Assembly (NCBI GenBank): GCA_964506005.1
Contig: CAZDLX010000076.1
Coordinates: forward strand, 1 to 15,702
Direction: 5' to 3'
DNA: 15,702 bases
DNA from: UBA3940 sp964506005
Lineage (GTDB): Bacteria; Chloroflexota; Anaerolineae; Aggregatilineales; UBA3940
Program-made: the position numbers and the translations under genes
Part shown: positions 1 to 7,864 of the stretch, piece after piece
How the letters are laid out: each line of letters opens with the position of its first letter
Numbering within the stretch: position 1 is the stretch's first letter
Notes under the pieces: model-generated
The model's database searches: none
The model's input: the letters and a program-made list of their open reading frames with translations, nothing else
Told to the model about the DNA's origin: nothing

Positions 1-1567
<1,567 letters not shown>

Positions 1568-1568
<1 letters not shown>

Positions 1569-1593
1569 GAGGCCGCGGGCTGCTCAGGCCTCT
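1568..1593. terminator. Palindrome between convergent genes, possible bidirectional terminator
   Basis: A 7-bp inverted repeat (AGAGGCC / GGCCTCT) with a 12-nt GC-rich loop spans the 15-nt gap between the convergent pyrG and response regulator genes and touches both stop codons. No T-tract follows on either strand, so a classical intrinsic terminator is uncertain. Position and symmetry are the only support. Confidence 0.35.
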
Positions 1594-2333
1594 CCGGGGC
1601 TGCGTTCCTTGTTGTAATCGACGAAACGATAGCCGATCCCGCGCTCGGTGAGGATGTACTTCGGGTTCGAGGGGTCGGCTTCGATCTTCTCACGCAGGTA
1701 GTTCACGTACAGCCGGACGTAGTGCGTCTCGTCGCGGTACTCGTAGCCCCACACCTTCGCCAGAAGCTGCTCGTGGGGCACCGTCCAGCCTGCGTTCTCC
1801 ATCAGGTGGTAGAGCAGACGGTACTCCGTCGGGCGGAGCTTGATGCGCTGCCCCTCGACGATGACCTCGCGCTTGTTGAAATCCACACTGAGCCGGTCGT
1901 CAACGTGAATGACAGCCTCCCCCGGCTCGACGGTGCTCTGTGTGCGCCGCAGCACGGCTTTCACCCGGCTGATCAGCTCGCGCGCGCCGAAGGGCTTGGT
2001 CACGTAGTCGTCCGCCCCGAGCTCCAGCCCGCGCACCTTGTCCTCCTCCTCACCCTTGGCGGTGAGCAGGATCACCGGCACGTTGGAGAACTCGCGCAGC
2101 ATCCTGAGCACCTCGAAGCCGTCGAGCTGGGGCATCATGATGTCGAGGATGATCAGCTCCGGAATGTGCTTGCGCACCTGGTCCAGCGCAGCGACGCCGT
2201 TTGTCGCCTCGAGCACCTGGAAGCCCTCCAGCTCGAGGTTCATGCGGATCAGGTCAACCATGCGCTTTTCGTCGTCGACGACGAGGATGCGCATCCCTGC
2301 GAAGTTCGGTTCCTGCCGTTTGCTCTGTACCAT
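1584..2333 (-). CDS. OmpR/PhoB-family response regulator (orphan)
   Basis: Predicted two-component DNA-binding regulator of 249 aa. The receiver domain (about residues 14-130) has the acidic pair D20-D21, phospho-acceptor D64 in LDIMMPQLDG, T91 and K113 in VTKPFGA, a complete phosphorylation pocket. A winged-helix effector domain follows (about 145-240), ending in the typical ERGIGYRF wing. The ATG at 2333 lies 4 nt after the preceding gene's stop, suggesting coupled translation. An internal ATG (residue 14, MRILVVDDE) would give the usual compact N-terminus, so the start is uncertain by 13 codons. No histidine kinase gene is in the window. It is the last gene of the kinase/phosphatase/FHA run, so it may be the transcriptional output of that operon, or respond to a kinase elsewhere (inference). 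Confidence 0.93.
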   Translation of the reverse strand: MVQSKRQEPNFAGMRILVVDDEKRMVDLIRMNLELEGFQVLEATNGVAALDQVRKHIPELIILDIMMPQLDGFEVLRMLREFSNVPVILLTAKGEEEDKVRGLELGADDYVTKPFGARELISRVKAVLRRTQSTVEPGEAVIHVDDRLSVDFNKREVIVEGQRIKLRPTEYRLLYHLMENAGWTVPHEQLLAKVWGYEYRDETHYVRLYVNYLREKIEADPSNPKYILTERGIGYRFVDYNKERSPGEA

Positions 2334-2337
2334 TATC

Positions 2338-2580
2338 TCACTCGCGTATGAATGTCGGGATCTCTTCGGACTGGTCGTCCGGCAAGATCTGGATCAGGCT
2401 AATACGCCACATGGGGATAATGACCTGGCTGACCTCGCGCAGGACGTACTCGACATCCTTGCCATCCCGGCGCTGCGGGTTGCTGCCGAGGATGTACTGG
2501 TCGTTGGGGTTTGGCAGCTCGTCGACGTCCAGCACAATCGGGTCGTCGTTGGCGATGTGGACCTGCAGGCGATAGCTCAT
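2338..2580 (-). CDS. Small protein of unknown function
   Basis: I do not recognise this 80-aa protein. It begins MSYRLQVHIANDDPIVLD and ends EEIPTFIRE. It is soluble and acidic, with alternating hydrophobic residues suggesting beta strands, a central polar stretch (NPNDQYILGSNPQRRDGKD) and the strand-like segment VIIPMWRISLIQIL near its end. The ATG at 2580 is preferred because AGGGTGAG sits a few nucleotides upstream. An ATG at 2640 in the same frame would add 20 basic residues but has no ribosome binding site. It lies between the FHA gene (114 nt upstream) and the response regulator (4 nt downstream) on the same strand, so it is probably part of that signalling operon. Reality as a gene is likely; function is unknown. 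Confidence 0.7.
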   Translation of the reverse strand: MSYRLQVHIANDDPIVLDVDELPNPNDQYILGSNPQRRDGKDVEYVLREVSQVIIPMWRISLIQILPDDQSEEIPTFIRE

Positions 2581-2694
2581 GTCACTCACCCTGTAGTGGA
2601 TGTGGCGGGGCAGCCGGTGGAGCCGCCCATTCCGGATCATACCGGCGTTCGGAAGCGATAATCAAACCGGCGGCAAGGCTCGTCTGCCAGCCGC

Positions 2695-3195
2695 CTACTT
2701 GAAGTACACGTGCAGTACGAGTTTGCCGAGCCGGATCTCGTCGCCGTCACGCAGCAGACGGGACTGGTTGGGGGCGAGCCGCTGGCCGTTCAGAAACGTG
2801 CCGTTAGCGCTGTCGAGATCGACGATGGAGAGCACTTCATCGCCGCGCCGGAAGGCGGCGTGGATGCGCGAGACGCCAAGCTCCTGCGCGCCGAACGGCG
2901 TCAGGTCGAGGTCCGGCTCGATGCCGCTCATCGAGTCGCGGCGCCCGATCAGGAAATCTCCCTCGGGCGTCAGGGTAAGCGGCTCGGCGGCATCGCGGAT
3001 GTGAATGATGATCTGGTTGCGCGACTGGAAGGTTGCCGTGCCCCAGCCGGATTTCACATTGAGGGCGTTGGTCTGGTTGCCGAGCTCACGCGTTGGCAGC
3101 TCGTCGCGGGGGTTGCCCCACAGGCCCAGGCCGCACTCGTCACAGACGAGGGCGCCCTCCATGTTGCTGTAATGGCAATAAGCGCACTTAATCAT
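2695..3195 (-). CDS. Zinc-ribbon plus FHA domain protein
   Basis: 166-aa protein. The N-terminus has a Cys4 zinc ribbon (C4, C7, C18, C21, as CxxC-10-CxxC). A linker of about 45 residues leads to a forkhead-associated domain (about 72-162). FHA hallmarks are intact: GR at 84-85, S109-R110 and H112 in VSRIHA, and N131-G132 in SANGTFLNG. FHA domains bind phosphothreonine peptides, so this is the likely reader of the kinase encoded upstream. Its ATG overlaps the end of the J-like/VWA gene by 8 nt, implying translational coupling and perhaps fixed stoichiometry. No membrane segment or signal peptide is visible, so it should be cytoplasmic. The partner phosphoprotein cannot be told from sequence. 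Confidence 0.93.
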   Translation of the reverse strand: MIKCAYCHYSNMEGALVCDECGLGLWGNPRDELPTRELGNQTNALNVKSGWGTATFQSRNQIIIHIRDAAEPLTLTPEGDFLIGRRDSMSGIEPDLDLTPFGAQELGVSRIHAAFRRGDEVLSIVDLDSANGTFLNGQRLAPNQSRLLRDGDEIRLGKLVLHVYFK

Positions 3196-4666
3196 CTTCG
3201 TCTCCGGGCATCGGCCACAGAGCGCGCGTTCCGTACTTCAGCTGCTTTGCGCCCTGGTCGGATAATTTCTTCGTGTGCGCCACACGATGAGCCTCGCTCA
3301 ACGCGGCCTTGCCAAGATCTTCCGCGCCGGTTTCAAACAGGCGCGTTGCCAGATACTCAAGCTTGCGGGTGGCCTCGACCACATCTCCCGCTTCCAGGGC
3401 CTCGTGGGCACGGTTCTGCAGGCGGTACATGGCGAGGCGGCTCAATGCCTCAAGCAGCTCGGCGGGCGGCTCTTCGCGTGCGGGCTCCGCTTCGAGGGTG
3501 GCGGTAAGGTCGAGCGCGATCTGCTCGCTGCGCTGGCTCGTGCCGAGCAGCTCGCCCCGCACGTCTATGCGGCCCACGTAGAGCTCGCCCAGCTCGGCCT
3601 CCTCGGTGGTGATGTGGAACTCGAGCATCAGCCGGCTGGCAGAGGCACTCTCAACCGAGCCGAGTGGTATGGGCTGCGTGGCGGCGTCGAGCATCATCGG
3701 GTTGGGGGATATGCGCGACACCGACTCAAGGTGGACGTGCGGGCCGGGAGCGACGAGCATCTGCACGCGCTCGGCATAGGCGGTGGCCAGGCTGCGCACC
3801 CGCTGCAGGAGCGAGCTGCCAACCCCCTCCGGCGCGCTGATGTAGCTCGAAGAGCCACCGGTGCGCGAAGCGAGGGTGTCCAGGAAGCGGTCGTTCCAGT
3901 CGTCGCCGATCCCCATCGCGCTGATGCCGATACCGCGCTGGTGCGCGTCGGCAGCCAGGCGCAAGCAGTCTGCCTCGTCGCCGTAGGTGCGCCCATCCGT
4001 GATCAGGATAATGTGGTTGACGTAGCGGGGGTGGCGCTTCCGCTCGACCTGCGCCATGCCAGCCTTGAGGCCTGAGTAGATGGCTGTGGCACCGTCCGCG
4101 CGGATGGTGCTCACCAGCGCCTTCATCTCGCGCGGTTCCGCCGGGTGCTGGGCCGGGATGAGAACTTCGGCATTATCCGAGAACGTGACGACGGAGAGCA
4201 GGTCTTCCGGGTCGCACTCGTCAATGATGCTGTGAACCGCGGTCTTGAGGTGCTGAAGGCGCGGCCCCTTCATCGAGGTGCTGCGGTCGATAACCAGGCA
4301 CAGGTTCAGGGCCGCATCCTCGGCGGCAGTGCGCTCCTGCAGCGCCTGAATCTTGAGCAGTACGTACAGGAGCTGCGGTTCATCCAGCTTCTTAAGATTC
4401 CGGCGGCTGTAGACCGCTTCGACCTCGATGCCGGCTGGCGCTTCGTGGTGGGGCTTGATGGAAGCGTCGTACTCGCTGCGCTTGACCGGGTCTGAAAGGA
4501 TCTCGTAGGCCCGGGTAATGTCCTTGAACAGCAGGGCAGCGCCGGGCGCATCGTTCACGTCCGGCTGAAAGCGCTTCGAGGCCAGCTCGTATGCCAGCTT
4601 CAGGTCCTGGCCGGTTGCGGTGGGAGGGACGCCCAGGATCGCGTAGTGATTGAGAGTATCCGTCAT
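3188..4666 (-). CDS. Degenerate J-domain / von Willebrand A domain protein
   Basis: 492-aa predicted cytoplasmic protein. Residues about 6-68 form a DnaJ-type J-domain (YAILGVPPTATGQDLKLAY, AYEILSDPVKRSEYD), but the catalytic HPD tripeptide is Q34-P35-D36, so Hsp70 stimulation is doubtful. Residues about 120-290 are a VWA domain with a complete MIDAS metal site: D127/S129/S131 in DRSTSM, T194, and D224 in ITDGRTYGD. A beta-rich then helical C-terminal region (about 300-492) resembles the tail of Ca-activated-chloride-channel-like VWA proteins (tentative). It starts at ATG 4666, 32 nt after the phosphatase stop, with GGGA about 8 nt before it, and overlaps the FHA gene by 8 nt. Likely a scaffold or adaptor in the operon's phospho-signalling; that role is inferred from context only. 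Confidence 0.92.
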   Translation of the reverse strand: MTDTLNHYAILGVPPTATGQDLKLAYELASKRFQPDVNDAPGAALLFKDITRAYEILSDPVKRSEYDASIKPHHEAPAGIEVEAVYSRRNLKKLDEPQLLYVLLKIQALQERTAAEDAALNLCLVIDRSTSMKGPRLQHLKTAVHSIIDECDPEDLLSVVTFSDNAEVLIPAQHPAEPREMKALVSTIRADGATAIYSGLKAGMAQVERKRHPRYVNHIILITDGRTYGDEADCLRLAADAHQRGIGISAMGIGDDWNDRFLDTLASRTGGSSSYISAPEGVGSSLLQRVRSLATAYAERVQMLVAPGPHVHLESVSRISPNPMMLDAATQPIPLGSVESASASRLMLEFHITTEEAELGELYVGRIDVRGELLGTSQRSEQIALDLTATLEAEPAREEPPAELLEALSRLAMYRLQNRAHEALEAGDVVEATRKLEYLATRLFETGAEDLGKAALSEAHRVAHTKKLSDQGAKQLKYGTRALWPMPGDEDD

Positions 4667-4698
4667 TTGCCGATTCCCAGCCCGTTGGTAGCGCCCGC

Positions 4699-5667
4699 TT
4701 AGTCGGGCATCTGGATCAGAACTACGGTAATGTTGTCGGGTCCACCGTTCATGTTCGCCTCTGCGACGAGCCGGTCGCAGGCCTCTTGAGGGTCGTCGTG
4801 CTCGTCGAGCAGCTCACGCATGCGGGCATCGCCGACGACACCCCACATGCCATCGCTGCACAGCATCAGGCGGGAGGCTGGCGGCAGCCGCCGGGTGACG
4901 GTGTCGATCTCCAGCGATTCGTCCTGACCGAGCGCCCGGTAGAGCACGTTGCGCTGCGGGTGGACCTCGGCTTCCTCAGCGGTGAGCTGGCCGAGCTCCT
5001 GCAGGCGGCGCACCAGGGAATGGTCCCGCGTGATGGGCTCGATAACCTCATCGGATATGAGATAAGCACGGCTGTCGCCGACATGCCCGATAAAGGCCAG
5101 ATCGCCCCGGACGACTGCGCAGGTCGCCGTGGTGCCGCCGTCGGCGATGCGCTGGCGCACCGCCTTATTCGCGGCGGCCATCGCGTCTTCAAGTGCCTCG
5201 GGGATGGTCTTCTGGTCGAGGTCCTGCTCATGCCCGTCGAGGTGCGGCACGACGACATCGCGCAGCATGCGGGAGGTCAGCGTCTGCACGGCGATGGTGC
5301 TGGCCATCTCGCCGTCGTGGTGCCCGCCCATGCCGTCCGCCACGATAAACACGCCGATCGGGGGCGGGCTGTTTGTCACGTCGGAGACGGCGACGAAGGT
5401 CATGCAGGCATCCTGGTTGGTATTGCGGACCTGCCCGGTATGGGTCAACTGGCCGACCCGCAGCACCTGCCGGGTATTCTTGAACTCTCTCGGCGGGGCC
5501 AGCGGGCGCGTTTGCAGCGTCTCGTCGTCCTCCTCGTCGGGCGGTGGGTTCCACCGCCCCCTGGAGTCGCGCTGCGGTTCCGGCCCTGGCGCATCGCGTG
5601 ACAGCCGCGGCTTGGGCTGCGTGTCTTCGTCTGTTTGTATACCCAGCAACCGGCGAAACCAATTCAT
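4699..5667 (-). CDS. PP2C-family Ser/Thr protein phosphatase
   Basis: Metal-dependent phosphatase expected to reverse the neighbouring kinase's phosphorylations. About 60 N-terminal residues are Pro/acidic-rich and look disordered, after a short basic amphipathic start (MNWFRRLLGI) that could touch membrane (speculative). The catalytic domain fills about 65-322. Motifs from the ATG: RNTNQD (81-86), ADGMGGH with D111, GDSRAYL with D198, TRDHS, SDGMWGV with D272, and PDNITVV with D311. All metal-binding aspartates are present. A GTG at 5670 directly precedes the ATG at 5667. GGAG lies 4 nt from the GTG and 7 nt from the ATG, so the ATG is preferred. The gene starts about 20 nt after the kinase stop, so the two are co-transcribed. 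It resembles PstP/Stp-type phosphatases but lacks their C-terminal membrane segment. Confidence 0.95.
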   Translation of the reverse strand: MNWFRRLLGIQTDEDTQPKPRLSRDAPGPEPQRDSRGRWNPPPDEEDDETLQTRPLAPPREFKNTRQVLRVGQLTHTGQVRNTNQDACMTFVAVSDVTNSPPPIGVFIVADGMGGHHDGEMASTIAVQTLTSRMLRDVVVPHLDGHEQDLDQKTIPEALEDAMAAANKAVRQRIADGGTTATCAVVRGDLAFIGHVGDSRAYLISDEVIEPITRDHSLVRRLQELGQLTAEEAEVHPQRNVLYRALGQDESLEIDTVTRRLPPASRLMLCSDGMWGVVGDARMRELLDEHDDPQEACDRLVAEANMNGGPDNITVVLIQMPD

Positions 5668-5688
5668 CACATTTCTCCAGGCGGTGCG

Positions 5689-7641
5689 TCAGGCCTGCAG
5701 GGCGTAGATGTGCCGGTCGTCTGAGCCGACGTACACGATGTCATCCTGGACGCGGGGGGAAGAGAGGATCGGGCCATCACTCTGGAAACGCCACAGGATC
5801 TCGCCCGTCTGTGAATGCAGGCAGTACAGCGCGCCGTCCACTGCGCCGACGTAGAGCGCATCGCGGTAGAGGCAGGGCGACGACGTCACCGCCGCGCCGA
5901 TCTCTACCTTCCACGCCTCACGCCCGTTCGTGATGTCCAGCGCATAAAAGAAGCCGTCGGCGGAGCCGAAGTACACCCGTGCTTCGTCGAGAGTGGGCGA
6001 CGAGACCACCGGGCCGCGCGTCCGGTAGCGCCACACGGGGTAGCCGTGCTCGATGTCGAGAGCGTAGAAGAAGCGGTCATCCGAGCCCACAAACACCAGC
6101 CCGTCACGAATGACAGGGCTGGAGAGGACGCGGCGGCGCGTTTCAAAACGCCAGCGCATCTCGCCTGCGAAGTTCAGGCAGTAAAACTCGCCGATATCCG
6201 TCCCGAAGAAGATGCGGTCGTCGCCGATGCACGGCGTCGAGCGGATCGGTGCAACGGCGTTGAAAGCCCAGACCTCGCGGGCGCTCGTGGAGCGCGGGCG
6301 GACCGCATAGAGCCGCCCGTCGTCCGCGCCGAACAGGATCAGCCCCTTTGCGATCACCGGCGAGGAGAAGATCTTGCCGCCCGTCTTGAACAGCCACTGG
6401 CGAACCCCGGTGCGGGCGTCGACGGCATGGAGGGCCATGTCGCTTGACCCGATCAGCACCAGCCCGTTGTCGTAGAGCGGGCTGGAACCTATGCCGCCAT
6501 CGGTGGCAAACTTCCAGATCAGGCCGCCGTGCCGGGCGTCCAGCGCCCACAGGTTGTTGTCGTACGAGCCGACGTAGACGGTATCCTCGTAGGGGAGCGG
6601 CGTCGAACGCACGGCGTCCTCAACCCGAAAAGCCCAGATGGGGGTGATACCTTCGCGAGACGAGATCACTTCCGGGGCAGGGGGCATCTCGAAGTGCGGT
6701 GCTACGACCGGAGCCTCATGCCGGGGGCTGGCTGAAGACAGGATTATCAGGGGGTTAGTATCGGGCTCCGCCGCCTGAAGTGCGTGCTTCATCGCCTCGG
6801 CGCTGGAGTAGCGGTCCTCCGGGTTGTAGTTGAGGGCGCGCATCACGACGGCGGCAAGCATCTCGGAGACGTTCGGGTTGATCTCGCGGATCGGGCGCTT
6901 GTGGAAGGAGAAGGGCGGCTCAAGGCGCGGGTCGCGCTTGGTGAGCAGGTGGTGCAGCGAAGCGCCGAGCGCGTAAATGTCCGCGGCGGGGGTCGCCAGG
7001 CCCTTGTACTGCTCGGGCGCAGCGAAGCCGTCCGTGCCGATCATCGTGCCCGGCTGCCCGATCTGGAAGGTCCGCGCGATGCCGAAGTCGATGATACGGA
7101 CCCGCCGGTGCTGGTCGATCATCACATTGCTGGGCTTCATGTCGCGGAAGACGATGGGCTCCGGTGTGTGGTTGTGCAGATAGCTCAGCACATCGCAGAT
7201 CTCGATGCCCCACTGGCGGACCTGCTCGGGCGGCAGGAAGTGGTCGGTGCTGGTGACGATGACTTCGAGATCCTTGCCGTGGATGAACTCCATGACAAGG
7301 TAGGCGCGGTCGCCAAAGCTGAAGAAGTCGTAGATCTGCGGGACGGCGGGATGGCTGAGCGTTGCGAGGATCTCCGCCTCGCGCTCGAAGTTCCGCATGG
7401 TGGACTCGCGCGCCTGCTGCCCCGAGGCGAGGTTGATCATCTCTTTGACGGCGACGAGCCTCGGCACGGTTGGGAAGTGCAGGTCGCGCGCCTGGTAGAC
7501 GGCTCCCATACCGCCCAGACCGACGACGCCGAGGATGCGATAGCGGCTCTGGAGTACCTGACCGGGCTGAAGCGAACTGTCGGGCACGGAGAGATGTCCC
7601 TTATTGCTGTCTGCCTGCCTGGTGCTGTTCGGGTCGGCCAT
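5689..7641 (-). CDS. Ser/Thr protein kinase with C-terminal PQQ-like beta-propeller
   Basis: 650 aa. The Hanks-type kinase domain spans about 34-290: glycine loop GLGGMG (41-46), K66 in VAVK, likely helix-C E88, catalytic loop VFRDMKPSN with D167/K169/N172, D185-F186-G187, and FAAPEQY. The usual HRD histidine is Phe165. Catalytic residues are intact, so it should be active. A linker of about 45 residues leads to eight PQQ/WD-like repeats of about 40 aa (335-650), each with a W-x-F strand, SSP or STP, and a VYVGSxD-xxLYALD-type end. This suggests a closed propeller. No transmembrane helix separates the domains, unlike PknB or PknD, so the sensor is probably cytoplasmic. ATG 7641 has AGGA 5 nt upstream. 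First gene of the operon with phosphatase, VWA, FHA and response regulator. Confidence 0.96.
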   Translation of the reverse strand: MADPNSTRQADSNKGHLSVPDSSLQPGQVLQSRYRILGVVGLGGMGAVYQARDLHFPTVPRLVAVKEMINLASGQQARESTMRNFEREAEILATLSHPAVPQIYDFFSFGDRAYLVMEFIHGKDLEVIVTSTDHFLPPEQVRQWGIEICDVLSYLHNHTPEPIVFRDMKPSNVMIDQHRRVRIIDFGIARTFQIGQPGTMIGTDGFAAPEQYKGLATPAADIYALGASLHHLLTKRDPRLEPPFSFHKRPIREINPNVSEMLAAVVMRALNYNPEDRYSSAEAMKHALQAAEPDTNPLIILSSASPRHEAPVVAPHFEMPPAPEVISSREGITPIWAFRVEDAVRSTPLPYEDTVYVGSYDNNLWALDARHGGLIWKFATDGGIGSSPLYDNGLVLIGSSDMALHAVDARTGVRQWLFKTGGKIFSSPVIAKGLILFGADDGRLYAVRPRSTSAREVWAFNAVAPIRSTPCIGDDRIFFGTDIGEFYCLNFAGEMRWRFETRRRVLSSPVIRDGLVFVGSDDRFFYALDIEHGYPVWRYRTRGPVVSSPTLDEARVYFGSADGFFYALDITNGREAWKVEIGAAVTSSPCLYRDALYVGAVDGALYCLHSQTGEILWRFQSDGPILSSPRVQDDIVYVGSDDRHIYALQA

Positions 7642-7715
7642 GAAAGTCCTAAAGAGTCAATACAGCATGAGGCGTACGGCCGGCTACCGTCACCGGCTGA
7701 AGTGTTCGTGCTGTG

Positions 7716-7741
7716 GCTCGCCCGCCAGCGGCCTGGCGAGC
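7716..7741 (-). other. Mutually exclusive hairpins in kinase-operon leader
   Basis: Two competing stems share one arm. GCTCGCC (7716-7722) can pair with GGCGAGC (7735-7741), or CGCCAG (7723-7728) with CTGGCG (7733-7738). They lie inside the ~125-nt leader predicted between the promoter and the kinase ATG. No T-run follows, so this is not an obvious attenuator. It may be chance in GC-rich DNA. Confidence 0.25.
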
Positions 7742-7764
7742 AGATGCCTCAGGACCCCGGAAAT

Positions 7765-7793
7765 TTGTTTCATTATAGGCGCTAGGACATAAT
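7765..7793 (+). promoter_or_regulatory. Candidate sigma70-like promoter for hemW
   Basis: TTGTTT (7765-7770), a 17-nt spacer, then CATAAT (7788-7793). The -10 matches consensus at 5 of 6 positions and the -35 is weak. It would start transcription near 7800, about 65 nt before the hemW ATG. It overlaps the opposite-strand kinase promoter almost completely. Confidence 0.4.
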
Positions 7794-7800
7794 CGCGCAA
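7772..7800 (-). promoter_or_regulatory. Sigma70-like promoter of the kinase/phosphatase operon
   Basis: Reading the minus strand: TTGCGC (7795-7800), exactly 17 nt, then a perfect TATAAT (7772-7777). Predicted transcription start is near 7765, giving a leader of about 125 nt before the kinase ATG at 7641. No equally good promoter was seen between the six downstream genes, so this probably drives the whole run to the response regulator. Confidence 0.6.
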
Positions 7801-7864
7801 AGCTCGTGCGGGCTGGCGGCGACCCACTTAAACACCTCTGACACGGGCCAGTAGGGTTCACTGT

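Noticed and set aside
2641..2694. Terminator between the FHA and small-protein genes
   Set aside because: GGCGGC / GCCGCC can pair across a 15-nt loop, but the stem is short and no T-run follows. It probably does not split the operon.
6784..7785. A 333-codon plus-strand frame opposite the kinase domain
   Set aside because: Antisense of the conserved kinase catalytic core; composition biased and no recognisable domain.
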